From Colletes latitarsis (lineage: Eukaryota > Arthropoda > Insecta > Hymenoptera > Colletidae): a stretch of 64,000 nucleotides of DNA. The stretch's first letter is position 1, and every line of letters starts with the position of its first letter. A program made the position numbers and the translations under genes. The notes under the pieces are model-generated. The model saw only the letters and a program-made list of their open reading frames with translations. It searched no databases and was not told the origin of the DNA. The stretch lies in assembly GCF_051014445.1 (NCBI RefSeq), contig NC_135136.1, positions 22,028,001 to 22,092,000 of the forward strand, read 5' to 3'. Positions 9,853 to 23,802 of this stretch are shown here, piece after piece.

Positions 9853-12800
9853 AGGATAACACCGGTTAGGTCTGGGTTAGGTCTGGGATTTGCGCGCATC
9901 TGGCTTATACTTTCGCCTTTTTCGCAAACTTGTTGGCCAGATCCTGGGTTTTTTTCGTGTTTGGATCACGTAGTAATGTGGTAACACACTGAAGCTGTCA
10001 ATAAAACCTGGTTTCGATCAATATTTTAGAGGATAACACCGGTTAGGTCTGGGTTAGGTCTGGGTTATGCCCGCATCTGGCTCATGATTTTGCCTTCTTC
10101 GCATACTTGTTGGCCAGATCCTGGGGTTTTTTCGTGTTTGAATCACGTAGTAATGTGGTAACACACTGAGGCAGTCAATTAAACCTGGATTCGGACAGTA
10201 TTTTAGAGGATAACACCGGTTAGGTCTGGGTTAGGTCTGGGTTATGCCCGCATCTGGCTCATGATTTTGCCTTCTTCGCATACTTGTTGGCGAGATCCTG
10301 GGTTTTTTTCGTGTTTGAATCACGTAGTAATGTGGTAATACACTGAAGCAGTCAATTAAACCTGGTTTCGATCAATATTTTACAGGATACCACCGGTTAG
10401 GTCTGGGTTAGGTCTGGGTTATGCCCGCATCTGGCTCATGATTTTGCCTTCTTCGCATACTTGTTGGCCAGATCCTGGGTTTTTTTCGTGTTTCAATCAC
10501 GTAGTAATGTGGTAACACACTGAAGCTGTCAATTAAACCTGGTTTCGATCAATATTTTAGAGGATAACACCGGTTAGGTCTGGGTTAGGTCTGGGTTATG
10601 CCCGCATCTGGCTCATGATTTTGCCTTCTTCGCATACTTGTTGGCCAGATCCTGGGTTTTTTCCGTGTTTGAATCACGTAGTAATGTGGTAACACACTGA
10701 AGCAGTCAATTAAACCTGGTTTCGATCAATATTTCAGAGGATAACAACGGTTAGGTCTGGGTTAGGTCTGGGAAATGCGCGCATCTGGCTTATACTTTCG
10801 CCTTCTTCGCATACTTGTTGGCCAGATCCTGGGTTTTTTTCGTGTTTGAATCACGTACGAATGTGGTAACACACTGAAGCTGTCAATTAAACCTGGTTTC
10901 GATCAATATTTTAGAGGATAACACCGGTTAGGTCTGGGTTAGGTCTGGGTTATGCCCGCATCTGGCTCATGATTTTGCCTTCTTCGCATACTTGTTGGCC
11001 AGATCCTGGGTTTTTTTCGTGTTTGAATCACGTAGTAATGTGGTAACACACTGAAGCTGTCAATTAAGCCTGGTTTCGATCAATATTTTAGAGGATAACA
11101 CCGGTTAGGTCTGGGTTAGGTCTGGGTTATGCCCGCATCTGGCTCATGATTTTGCCTTCTTCGCATACTTGTTGGCCAGATCCTGGGTTTTTTTCGTGTT
11201 TGAATCACGTAGTAATGTGGTAATACACTGAAGCAGTCAATTAAACCTGGTTTCGATCAATATTTTAGAGGATAACACCGGTTAGGTCTGCGTTAGGTCT
11301 GGGATATGCGCGCATCTGGTTTATGCTTTCGCCTTTTTCGCAAACTTGTTGGCCAGATCCTGGGCTTTTTCCGTGTTTGAATCACGTAGTAATGTTGTAC
11401 CACACTGAGGCAGTCAATTAAACCTGGTTTCGATCTATATTTTAGAGGATAACACCGGTTAGGTCTGGGTTAGGTCTGGGTTATGCCCGCATGTGGCTCA
11501 TGATTTCGCCTTTTTCGCAAACTTGTTGGCCAGATCCTGGGGTTTTTCCGTGTTTGAATCACGTAGTAATGTTGTACCACACTGAGGCAGTCAATTAAAC
11601 CTGGATTCGGACAGTATTTTAGAGGATAACACCGGTTAGGTCTGGGTTAGGTGTGGGTTATGCCCACATCTGGCTCATGATTTTGCCTTCTTCGCATACT
11701 TGTTGGCCAGATCCTGGGTTTTTTTCGTGTTTCAATCACGTAGTAATGTGGTAACACACTGAAGCTGTCAATTGAACCTGGTTTCGATCAATATTTTAGA
11801 GGATAACACCGGTTAGGTCTGGGTTAGGTCTGGGTTATGCCCGCATCTGGCTCATGATTTTGCCTTCTTCGCATACTTGTTGGCCAGATCCTGGGTTTTT
11901 TCCGTGTTTGAATCACGTAGTAATGTGGTAACACACTGAAGCAGTCAATTAAACCTGGTTTCGATCAATATTTCAGAGGATAACAACGGTTAGGTCTGGG
12001 TTAGGTCTGGGAAATGCGCGCATCTGGCTTATACTTTCGCCTTCTTCGCATACTTGTTGGCCAGATCCTGGGTTTTTTCCGTCTTTGATCACGTAGTAAT
12101 GTGGTAACACACTGAAGCAGTCAATAAAACCTGGTTTCGATCAATATTTTAGAGGATAACACCGGTTAGGTCTGGGTTAGGTCTGGGATTTGCGCGCATC
12201 TGGCTTATACTTTCGCCTTTTTCGCAAACTTGTTGGCCAGATCCTGGGTTTTTTTCGTGTTTGGATCACGTAGTAATGTGGTAACACACTGAAGCTGTCA
12301 ATTAAACCTGGTTTCGATCAATATTTTAGAGGATAACACCGGTTAGGTCTGGGTTAGGTCTGGGTTATGCCCGCATCTGGCTCATGATTTTGCCTTCTTC
12401 GCATACTTGTTGGCCAGATCTTGGGTTTTTTTCGTGTTTCAATCACGTAGTAATGTGGTAACACACTGAGGCAGTCAATTAAACCTGGATTCGGACAGTA
12501 TTTTAGAGGATAACACCGGTTAGGTCTGGGTTAGGTCTGGGTTATGCCCGCATCTGGCTCATGATTTTGCCTTCTTCGCATACTTGTTGGCGAGATCCTG
12601 GGTTTTTTTCGTGTTTGAATCACGTAGTAATGTGGTAATACACTGAAGCAGTCAATTAAACCTGGTTTCGATCAATATTTTACAGGATACCACCGGTTAG
12701 GTCTGGGTTAGGTCTGGGTTATGCCCGCATCTGGCTCATGATTTTGCCTTCTTCGCATACTTGTTGGCCAGATCCTGGGTTTTTTTCGTGTTTCAATCAC

Positions 12801-14584
12801 GTAGTAATGTGGTAACACACTGAAGCTGTCAATTGAACCTGGTTTCGATCAATATTTTAGAGGATAACACCGGTTAGGTCTGGGTTAGGTCTGGGTTATG
12901 CCCGCATCTGGCTCATGATTTTGCCTTCTTCGCATACTTGTTGGCCAGATCCTGGGTTTTTTCCGTGTTTGAATCACGTAGTAATGTGGTAACACACTGA
13001 AGCAGTCAATTAAACCTGGTTTCGATCAATATTTCAGAGGATAACAACGGTTAGGTCTGGGTTAGGTCTGGGAAATGCGCGCATCTGGCTTATACTTTCG
13101 CCTTCTTCGCATACTTGTTGGCCAGATCCTGGGTTTTTTTCGTGTTTGAATCACGTAGGAATGTGGTAACACACTGAAGCTGTCAATTAAACCTGGTTTC
13201 GATCAATATTTTAGAGGATAACACCGGTTAGGTCTGGGTTAGGTCTGGGTTATGCCCGCATCTGGCTCATGATTTTGCCTTCTTCGCATACTTGTTGGCC
13301 AGATCCTGGGTTTTTTTCGTGTTTGAATCACGTAGTAATGTGGTAACACACTGAAGCTGTCAATTAAGCCTGGTTTCGATCAATATTTTAGAGGATAACA
13401 CCGGTTAGGTCTGGGTTAGGTCTGGGTTATGCCCGCATCTGGCTCATGATTTTGCCTTCTTCGCATACTTGTTGGCCAGATCCTGGGTTTTTTTCGTGTT
13501 TGAATCACGTAGTAATGTGGTAATACACTGAAGCAGTCAATAAAACCTGGTTTCGATCAATATTTTAGAGGATAACACCGGTTAGGTCTGGGTTAGGTCT
13601 GGGTTATGCCCGCATCTGGCTCATGATTTTGCCTTCTTCGCATACTTGTTGGCCAGATCTTGGGTTTTTTTCGTGTTTGAATCACGTAGTAATGTGGTAA
13701 CACACTGAAGCAGTCAATTAAACCTGGTTTCGATCAATATTTTAGAGGATAACACCGGTTAGGTCTGGGTTAGGTCTGGGTTATGCCCGCATCTGGCTCA
13801 TGATTTTGCCTTCTTCGCATACTTGTTGGCCAGAACCTGGGGTTTTTTCGTGTTTGAATCACGTAGTAATGTGGTAACGCACTCAAGCAGTCAATTAAAC
13901 CTGGTTTCGATCAATATTTCAGAGGATAACACCGGTTAGGTCTGGGTTAGGTCTGGGTTATGCCCGCATCTGGCTCATGATTTTGCCTTCTTCGCATACT
14001 TGTTGGCCAGATCCTGGGTTGTTTTCGAGTTTGAATCACGTTGTAATGTGGTAATACCCTGAAGCAGTCAATTAAACCTGGTTTCGATCAATATTTTAGA
14101 GGATAACACCGGTTAGGTCTGGGTTAGGTCTGGGTTATGCCCGCATCTGGCTCATGATTTTGCCTTCTTCGCATACTTGTTGGCCAGATCCTGGGTTTTT
14201 TCCGTCTTTGATCACGTAGTAATGTGGTAACACACTGAAGCAGTCAATAAAACCTGGTTTCGATCAATATTTTAGAGGATAACACCGGTTAGGTCTGGGT
14301 TAGGTCTGGGATTTGCGCGCATCTGGTGTATACTTTCGCCTTTTTCGCAAACTTGTTGGCCAGATCCTGGGTTTTTTTCGTGTTTGGATCACGTAGTAAT
14401 GTGGTAACACACTGAGGCTGTCAATTAAACCTGGTTTCGATCAATATTTTAGAGGATAACACCGGTTAGGTCTGGGTTAGGTCTGGGTTATGCCCGCATC
14501 TGGCTCATGATTTTGCCTTCTTCGCATACTTGTTGGCCAGATCTTGGGTTTTTTTCGTGTTTCAATCACGTAGTAATGTGGTAA
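9833..14584. repeat. Superunit part 1, copy 1 (about 4.75 kb)
   Basis: This block recurs at +7254 bp (41 monomers). Matched markers include CACGTACGAATG near 10855 and 18109, AGGTCTGCGT at 11284 and 18538, GCATGTGGCTC near 11490 and 18744, CGTCTTTGATC at 12080/19334 and 14203/21457, and the private GGTTGTTTTCGAG near 14018 and 21272. I saw no clear difference between the copies. At 14584 the copy jumps over three monomers that are present in the partner. Confidence 0.88.
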
Positions 14585-16016
14585 TACACTGAAGCAGTCA
14601 ATTAAACCTGGTTTCGATCAATATTTTAGAGGATATCACCGGTTAGGTCTGGGTTAGGTCTGGGATATGCGCGCATCTGGCTTATGCTTTCGCCTTTTTC
14701 GCAAACTTGTTGGCCAGATCCTAGGGTTTCTCCGTGTTTGAATCACGTAGTAATGTTGTACCACACTGAGGCAGTCAATTAAACCTGGATTCGGACAGTA
14801 TTTTAGAGGATAACACCGGTTAGGTCTGGGTTAGGTCTGGGTTATGCCCGCATCTGGCTCATGATTTTGCCTTCTTCGCATACTTGTTGGCCAGATCCTG
14901 GGGTTTTTTCGTGTTTGAATCACGTAGTAATGTGGTAACACACTGAGGCAGTCAATTAAACCTGGATTCGGACAGTATTTTAGAGGATAACACCGGTTAG
15001 GTCTGGGTTAGGTCTGGGTTATGCCCGCATCTGGCTCATGATTTTGCCTTCTTCGCATACTTGTTGGCGAGATCCTGGGTTTTTTTCGTGTTTGAATCAC
15101 GTAGTAATGTGGTAATACACTGAAGCAGTCAATTAAACCTGGTTTCGATCAATATTTTACAGGATACCACCGGTTAGGTCTGGGTTAGGTCTGGGTTATG
15201 CCCGCATCTGGCTCATGATTTTGCCTTCTTCGCATACTTGTTGGCCAGATCCTGGGTTTTTTTCGTGTTTCAATCACGTAGTAATGTGGTAACACACTGA
15301 AGCTGTCAATTAAACCTGGTTTCGATCAATATTTTAGAGGATAACACCGGTTAGGTCTGGGTTAGGTCTGGGTTATGCCCGCATCTGGCTCATGATTTTG
15401 CCTTCTTCGCATACTTGTTGGCCAGATCCTGGGTTTTTTCCGTGTTTGAATCACGTAGTAATGTGGTAACACACTGAAGCAGTCAATTAAACCTGGTTTC
15501 GATCAATATTTCAGAGGATAACAACGGTTAGGTCTGGGTTAGGTCTGGGAAATGCGCGCATCTGGCTTATACTTTCGCCTTCTTCGCATACTTGTTGGCC
15601 AGATCCTGGGTTTTCTTCGTGTTTGAATCACGTACGAATGTGGTAACACACTGAAGCTGTCAATTAAACCTGGTTTCGATCAATATTTTAGACGATAACA
15701 CCGGTTAGGTCTGGGTTAGGTCTGGGTTATGCCCGCATCTGGCTCATGATTTTGCCTTCTTCGCATACTTGTTGGCCAGATCCTGGGTTTTTTTCGTGTT
15801 TGAATCACGTAGTAATGTGGTAACACACTGAAGCTGTCAATTAAGCCTGGTTTCGATCAATATTTTAGAGGATAACACCGGTTAGGTCTGGGTTAGGTCT
15901 GGGTTATGCCCGCATCTGGCTCATGATTTTGCCTTCTTCGCATACTTGTTGGCCAGATCCTGGGTTTTTTTCGTGTTTGAATCACGTAGTAATGTGGTAA
16001 TACACTGAAGCAGTCA
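14585..16016. repeat. Superunit part 2, copy 1
   Basis: This stretch pairs with 22371-23802 at +7786 bp. The private TTAGACGATAAC at about 15689 is found again at about 23475, and ATCCTAGGGTTTCTCCG near 14720 again near 22506. The change of offset from 7254 to 7786 places a 532-bp (three-monomer) difference exactly at this junction. Confidence 0.86.
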
Positions 16017-17086
16017 ATTAAACCTGGTTTCGATCAATATTTTAGAGGATAACACCGGTTAGGTCTGCGTTAGGTCTGGGATATGCGCGCATCTGGCTTA
16101 TGCTTTCGCCTTTTTCGCAAACTTGTTGGCCAGATCCTGGGCTTTTTCCGTGTTTGAATCACGTAGTAATGTTGTACCACACTGAGGCAGTCAATTAAAC
16201 CTGGTTTCGATCTATATTTTAGAGGATAACACCGGTTAGGTCTGGGTTAGGTCTGGGTTATGCCCGCATCTGGCTCATGATTTCGCCTTTTTCGCAAACT
16301 TGTTGGCCAGATCCTGGGGTTTTTCCGTGTTTGAATCAGGTAGTAATGTTGTACCACACTGAGGCAGTCAATTAAACCTGGATTCGGACAGTATTTTAGA
16401 GGATAACACCGGTTAGGTCTGGGTTAGGTGTGGGTTATGCCCACATCTGGCTCATGATTTTGCCTTCTTCGCATACTTGTTGGCCAGATCTTGGGTTTTT
16501 TTCGTGTTTGAATCACGTAGTAATGTGGTAACACACTGAAGCAGTCAATTAAACCTGGTTTCGATCAATATTTTAGAGGATAACACCGGTTAGGTCTGGG
16601 TAAGGTCTGGGTTATGCCCGCATCTGGCTCATGATTTTGCCTTCTTCGCATACTTGTTGGCCAGATCCTGGGGTTTTTTCGTGTTTGAATCACGTAGTAA
16701 TGTGGTAACACACTGAAGCAGTCAATTAAACCTGGTTTCGATCAATATTTCAGAGGATAACACCGGTTAGGTCTGGGTTAGGTCTGGGTTATGCCCGCAT
16801 CTGGCTCATGATTTTGCCTTCTTCGCATACTTGTTGGCCAGATCCTGGGTTTTTTTCGTGTTTGAATCACGTAGTAATGTGGTAATACCCTGAAGCAGTC
16901 AATTAAACCTGGTTTCGATCAATATTTTAGAGGATAACACCGGTTAGGCCTGGGTTAGGTCTGGGTTATGCCCGCATCTGGCTCATGATTTTGCCTTCTT
17001 CGCATACTTGTTGGCCAGATCCTGGGTTTTTTCCGTCTTTGATCACGTAGTAATGTGGTAACACACTGAAGCAGTCAATAAAACCT
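16017..17086. repeat. Mixed monomers between superunits
   Basis: Six monomers join the two superunit copies. They start with AGGTCTGCGT at 16061, carry class-C and class-A forms that resemble 11284 and 4561 onward, and end with CGTCTTTGATC at 17034. A private CAGGTAGTAATG (near 16337, CACG changed to CAGG) and GGTAAGGTC (near 16600) occur here. Nothing other than satellite is present. Confidence 0.8.
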
Positions 17087-20000
17087 TGTTTCGATCAATA
17101 TTTTAGAGGATAACACCGGTTAGGTCTGGGTTAGGTCTGGGATTTGCGCGCATCTGGCTTATACTTTCGCCTTTTTCGCAAACTTGTTGGCCAGATCCTG
17201 GGTTTTTTTCGTGTTTGGATCACGTAGTAATGTGGTAACACACTGAAGCTGTCAATAAAACCTGGTTTCGATCAATATTTTAGAGGATAACACCGGTTAG
17301 GTCTGGGTTAGGTCTGGGTTATGCCCGCATCTGGCTCATGATTTTGCCTTCTTCGCATACTTGTTGGCCAGATCCTGGGGTTTTTTCGTGTTTGAATCAC
17401 GTAGTAATGTGGTAACACACTGAGGCAGTCAATTAAACCTGGATTCGGACAGTATTTTAGAGGATAACACCGGTTAGGTCTGGGTTAGGTCTGGGTTATG
17501 CCCGCATCTGGCTCATGATTTTGCCTTCTTCGCATACTTGTTGGCGAGATCCTGGGTTTTTTTCGTGTTTGAATCACGTAGTAATGTGGTAATACACTGA
17601 AGCAGTCAATTAAACCTGGTTTCGATCAATATTTTACAGGATACCACCGGTTAGGTCTGGGTTAGGTCTGGGTTATGCCCGCATCTGGCTCATGATTTTG
17701 CCTTCTTCGCATACTTGTTGGCCAGATCCTGGGTTTTTTTCGTGTTTCAATCACGTAGTAATGTGGTAACACACTGAAGCTGTCAATTAAACCTGGTTTC
17801 GATCAATATTTTAGAGGATAACACCGGTTAGGTCTGGGTTAGGTCTGGGTTATGCCCGCATCTGGCTCATGATTTTGCCTTCTTCGCATACTTGTTGGCC
17901 AGATCCTGGGTTTTTTCCGTGTTTGAATCACGTAGTAATGTGGTAACACACTGAAGCAGTCAATTAAACCTGGTTTCGATCAATATTTCAGAGGATAACA
18001 ACGGTTAGGTCTGGGTTAGGTCTGGGAAATGCGCGCATCTGGCTTATACTTTCGCCTTCTTCGCATACTTGTTGGCCAGATCCTGGGTTTTTTTCGTGTT
18101 TGAATCACGTACGAATGTGGTAACACACTGAAGCTGTCAATTAAACCTGGTTTCGATCAATATTTTAGAGGATAACACCGGTTAGGTCTGGGTTAGGTCT
18201 GGGTTATGCCCGCATCTGGCTCATGATTTTGCCTTCTTCGCATACTTGTTGGCCAGATCCTGGGTTTTTTTCGTGTTTGAATCACGTAGTAATGTGGTAA
18301 CACACTGAAGCTGTCAATTAAGCCTGGTTTCGATCAATATTTTAGAGGATAACACCGGTTAGGTCTGGGTTAGGTCTGGGTTATGCCCGCATCTGGCTCA
18401 TGATTTTGCCTTCTTCGCATACTTGTTGGCCAGATCCTGGGTTTTTTTCGTGTTTGAATCACGTAGTAATGTGGTAATACACTGAAGCAGTCAATTAAAC
18501 CTGGTTTCGATCAATATTTTAGAGGATAACACCGGTTAGGTCTGCGTTAGGTCTGGGATATGCGCGCATCTGGTTTATGCTTTCGCCTTTTTCGCAAACT
18601 TGTTGGCCAGATCCTGGGCTTTTTCCGTGTTTGAATCACGTAGTAATGTTGTACCACACTGAGGCAGTCAATTAAACCTGGTTTCGATCTATATTTTAGA
18701 GGATAACACCGGTTAGGTCTGGGTTAGGTCTGGGTTATGCCCGCATGTGGCTCATGATTTCGCCTTTTTCGCAAACTTGTTGGCCAGATCCTGGGGTTTT
18801 TCCGTGTTTGAATCACGTAGTAATGTTGTACCACACTGAGGCAGTCAATTAAACCTGGATTCGGACAGTATTTTAGAGGATAACACCGGTTAGGTCTGGG
18901 TTAGGTGTGGGTTATGCCCACATCTGGCTCATGATTTTGCCTTCTTCGCATACTTGTTGGCCAGATCCTGGGTTTTTTTCGTGTTTCAATCACGTAGTAA
19001 TGTGGTAACACACTGAAGCTGTCAATTGAACCTGGTTTCGATCAATATTTTAGAGGATAACACCGGTTAGGTCTGGGTTAGGTCTGGGTTATGCCCGCAT
19101 CTGGCTCATGATTTTGCCTTCTTCGCATACTTGTTGGCCAGATCCTGGGTTTTTTCCGTGTTTGAATCACGTAGTAATGTGGTAACACACTGAAGCAGTC
19201 AATTAAACCTGGTTTCGATCAATATTTCAGAGGATAACAACGGTTAGGTCTGGGTTAGGTCTGGGAAATGCGCGCATCTGGCTTATACTTTCGCCTTCTT
19301 CGCATACTTGTTGGCCAGATCCTGGGTTTTTTCCGTCTTTGATCACGTAGTAATGTGGTAACACACTGAAGCAGTCAATAAAACCTGGTTTCGATCAATA
19401 TTTTAGAGGATAACACCGGTTAGGTCTGGGTTAGGTCTGGGATTTGCGCGCATCTGGCTTATACTTTCGCCTTTTTCGCAAACTTGTTGGCCAGATCCTG
19501 GGTTTTTTTCGTGTTTGGATCACGTAGTAATGTGGTAACACACTGAAGCTGTCAATTAAACCTGGTTTCGATCAATATTTTAGAGGATAACACCGGTTAG
19601 GTCTGGGTTAGGTCTGGGTTATGCCCGCATCTGGCTCATGATTTTGCCTTCTTCGCATACTTGTTGGCCAGATCTTGGGTTTTTTTCGTGTTTCAATCAC
19701 GTAGTAATGTGGTAACACACTGAGGCAGTCAATTAAACCTGGATTCGGACAGTATTTTAGAGGATAACACCGGTTAGGTCTGGGTTAGGTCTGGGTTATG
19801 CCCGCATCTGGCTCATGATTTTGCCTTCTTCGCATACTTGTTGGCGAGATCCTGGGTTTTTTTCGTGTTTGAATCACGTAGTAATGTGGTAATACACTGA
19901 AGCAGTCAATTAAACCTGGTTTCGATCAATATTTTACAGGATACCACCGGTTAGGTCTGGGTTAGGTCTGGGTTATGCCCGCATCTGGCTCATGATTTTG

Positions 20001-21837
20001 CCTTCTTCGCATACTTGTTGGCCAGATCCTGGGTTTTTTTCGTGTTTCAATCACGTAGTAATGTGGTAACACACTGAAGCTGTCAATTGAACCTGGTTTC
20101 GATCAATATTTTAGAGGATAACACCGGTTAGGTCTGGGTTAGGTCTGGGTTATGCCCGCATCTGGCTCATGATTTTGCCTTCTTCGCATACTTGTTGGCC
20201 AGATCCTGGGTTTTTTCCGTGTTTGAATCACGTAGTAATGTGGTAACACACTGAAGCAGTCAATTAAACCTGGTTTCGATCAATATTTCAGAGGATAACA
20301 ACGGTTAGGTCTGGGTTAGGTCTGGGAAATGCGCGCATCTGGCTTATACTTTCGCCTTCTTCGCATACTTGTTGGCCAGATCCTGGGTTTTTTTCGTGTT
20401 TGAATCACGTAGGAATGTGGTAACACACTGAAGCTGTCAATTAAACCTGGTTTCGATCAATATTTTAGAGGATAACACCGGTTAGGTCTGGGTTAGGTCT
20501 GGGTTATGCCCGCATCTGGCTCATGATTTTGCCTTCTTCGCATACTTGTTGGCCAGATCCTGGGTTTTTTTCGTGTTTGAATCACGTAGTAATGTGGTAA
20601 CACACTGAAGCTGTCAATTAAGCCTGGTTTCGATCAATATTTTAGAGGATAACACCGGTTAGGTCTGGGTTAGGTCTGGGTTATGCCCGCATCTGGCTCA
20701 TGATTTTGCCTTCTTCGCATACTTGTTGGCCAGATCCTGGGTTTTTTTCGTGTTTGAATCACGTAGTAATGTGGTAATACACTGAAGCAGTCAATAAAAC
20801 CTGGTTTCGATCAATATTTTAGAGGATAACACCGGTTAGGTCTGGGTTAGGTCTGGGTTATGCCCGCATCTGGCTCATGATTTTGCCTTCTTCGCATACT
20901 TGTTGGCCAGATCTTGGGTTTTTTTCGTGTTTGAATCACGTAGTAATGTGGTAACACACTGAAGCAGTCAATTAAACCTGGTTTCGATCAATATTTTAGA
21001 GGATAACACCGGTTAGGTCTGGGTTAGGTCTGGGTTATGCCCGCATCTGGCTCATGATTTTGCCTTCTTCGCATACTTGTTGGCCAGAACCTGGGGTTTT
21101 TTCGTGTTTGAATCACGTAGTAATGTGGTAACGCACTCAAGCAGTCAATTAAACCTGGTTTCGATCAATATTTCAGAGGATAACACCGGTTAGGTCTGGG
21201 TTAGGTCTGGGTTATGCCCGCATCTGGCTCATGATTTTGCCTTCTTCGCATACTTGTTGGCCAGATCCTGGGTTGTTTTCGAGTTTGAATCACGTTGTAA
21301 TGTGGTAATACCCTGAAGCAGTCAATTAAACCTGGTTTCGATCAATATTTTAGAGGATAACACCGGTTAGGTCTGGGTTAGGTCTGGGTTATGCCCGCAT
21401 CTGGCTCATGATTTTGCCTTCTTCGCATACTTGTTGGCCAGATCCTGGGTTTTTTCCGTCTTTGATCACGTAGTAATGTGGTAACACACTGAAGCAGTCA
21501 ATAAAACCTGGTTTCGATCAATATTTTAGAGGATAACACCGGTTAGGTCTGGGTTAGGTCTGGGATTTGCGCGCATCTGGTGTATACTTTCGCCTTTTTC
21601 GCAAACTTGTTGGCCAGATCCTGGGTTTTTTTCGTGTTTGGATCACGTAGTAATGTGGTAACACACTGAGGCTGTCAATTAAACCTGGTTTCGATCAATA
21701 TTTTAGAGGATAACACCGGTTAGGTCTGGGTTAGGTCTGGGTTATGCCCGCATCTGGCTCATGATTTTGCCTTCTTCGCATACTTGTTGGCCAGATCTTG
21801 GGTTTTTTTCGTGTTTCAATCACGTAGTAATGTGGTA
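17087..21837. repeat. Superunit part 1, copy 2
   Basis: This is the partner of 9833-14584, offset +7254 bp. It carries the same variant order throughout, including the CCAGAACCTGGGG monomer near 21084 and the GCACTCAAGC variant near 21132. A 17-monomer local repeat relates its right part to the next segment: the GAGTTTGAATCACG site at about 21281 recurs at about 24290 (+3009 bp). Confidence 0.86.
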
Positions 21838-22370
21838 ACACACTGAGGCAGTCAATTAAACCTGGATTCGGACAGTATTTTAGAGGATAACACCGGTTAG
21901 GTCTGGGTTGGGTCTGGGTTATGCCCGCATCTGGCTCATGATTTTGCCTTCTTCGCATACTTGTTGGCGAGATCCTGGGTTTTTTTCGTGTTTGAATCAC
22001 GTAGTAATGTGGTAATACGCTGAAGCAGTCAATTAAACCTGGTTTCGATCAATATTTTACAGGATACCACCGGTTAGGTCTGGGTTAGGTCTGGGTTATG
22101 CCCGCATCTGGCTCATGATTTTGCCTTCTTCGCATACTTGTTGGCCAGATCCTGGGTTTTTTTCGTGTTTCAATCACGTAGTAATGTGGTAACACATTGA
22201 GGCAGTCTATTAAACCTGGATTCGGATAGTATTTTAGAGGATAACACTGGTTAGATCTGGGTTAGGTCTGGGTTATGCCCGCATCTGGCTCATGATTTTG
22301 CCTTCTTCGCATACTTGTTGGCCAGATCCTGGGTTTTTTTTCGTGTTTGAATCACGTAGTAATGTGGTAA
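21838..22370. repeat. Three extra monomers in superunit copy 2 (about 532 bp)
   Basis: This segment has no counterpart between 14584 and 14585 in copy 1. It holds a TTCGGACAGTATT monomer with GGGTTGGGTCTGGG, a GGCGAGATCC monomer with ATTTTACAGG, and part of a monomer with CATTGAGGCAGTC. A similar run is present near 48.0-48.4 kb and 3.1-3.6 kb. It may be ancestral and lost from copy 1, or gained in copy 2. Confidence 0.78.
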
Positions 22371-23802
22371 TACACTGAAGCAGTCAATTAAACCTGGTTT
22401 CGATCAATATTTTAGAGGATATCACCGGTTAGGTCTGGGTTAGGTCTGGGATATGCGCGCATCTGGCTTATGCTTTCGCCTTTTTCGCAAACTTGTTGGC
22501 CAGATCCTAGGGTTTCTCCGTGTTTGAATCACGTAGTAATGTTGTACCACACTGAGGCAGTCAATTAAACCTGGATTCGGACAGTATTTTAGAGGATAAC
22601 ACCGGTTAGGTCTGGGTTAGGTCTGGGTTATGCCCGCATCTGGCTCATGATTTTGCCTTCTTCGCATACTTGTTGGCCAGATCCTGGGGTTTTTTCGTGT
22701 TTGAATCACGTAGTAATGTGGTAACACACTGAGGCAGTCAATTAAACCTGGATTCGGACAGTATTTTAGAGGATAACACCGGTTAGGTCTGGGTTAGGTC
22801 TGGGTTATGCCCGCATCTGGCTCATGATTTTGCCTTCTTCGCATACTTGTTGGCGAGATCCTGGGTTTTTTTCGTGTTTGAATCACGTAGTAATGTGGTA
22901 ATACACTGAAGCAGTCAATTAAACCTGGTTTCGATCAATATTTTACAGGATACCACCGGTTAGGTCTGGGTTAGGTCTGGGTTATGCCCGCATCTGGCTC
23001 ATGATTTTGCCTTCTTCGCATACTTGTTGGCCAGATCCTGGGTTTTTTTCGTGTTTCAATCACGTAGTAATGTGGTAACACACTGAAGCTGTCAATTAAA
23101 CCTGGTTTCGATCAATATTTTAGAGGATAACACCGGTTAGGTCTGGGTTAGGTCTGGGTTATGCCCGCATCTGGCTCATGATTTTGCCTTCTTCGCATAC
23201 TTGTTGGCCAGATCCTGGGTTTTTTCCGTGTTTGAATCACGTAGTAATGTGGTAACACACTGAAGCAGTCAATTAAACCTGGTTTCGATCAATATTTCAG
23301 AGGATAACAACGGTTAGGTCTGGGTTAGGTCTGGGAAATGCGCGCATCTGGCTTATACTTTCGCCTTCTTCGCATACTTGTTGGCCAGATCCTGGGTTTT
23401 CTTCGTGTTTGAATCACGTACGAATGTGGTAACACACTGAAGCTGTCAATTAAACCTGGTTTCGATCAATATTTTAGACGATAACACCGGTTAGGTCTGG
23501 GTTAGGTCTGGGTTATGCCCGCATCTGGCTCATGATTTTGCCTTCTTCGCATACTTGTTGGCCAGATCCTGGGTTTTTTTCGTGTTTGAATCACGTAGTA
23601 ATGTGGTAACACACTGAAGCTGTCAATTAAGCCTGGTTTCGATCAATATTTTAGAGGATAACACCGGTTAGGTCTGGGTTAGGTCTGGGTTATGCCCGCA
23701 TCTGGCTCATGATTTTGCCTTCTTCGCATACTTGTTGGCCAGATCCTGGGTTTTTTTCGTGTTTGAATCACGTAGTAATGTGGTAATACACTGAAGCAGT
23801 CA
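22371..23802. repeat. Superunit part 2, copy 2
   Basis: This stretch matches 14585-16016 at +7786 bp up to a switch from CAATAAAACC to CAATTAAACC near 23802 and 16016. From there it follows 20793 onward at +3009 bp instead. The change of partner shows a recombination or conversion breakpoint. Confidence 0.85.

Noticed and set aside
21731..22000. 89-codon minus-strand open frame
   Set aside because: Satellite read-through through a GGACAGTATT monomer that lacks the usual TGA. The same frame is present at 47893-48162 in a duplicated block.
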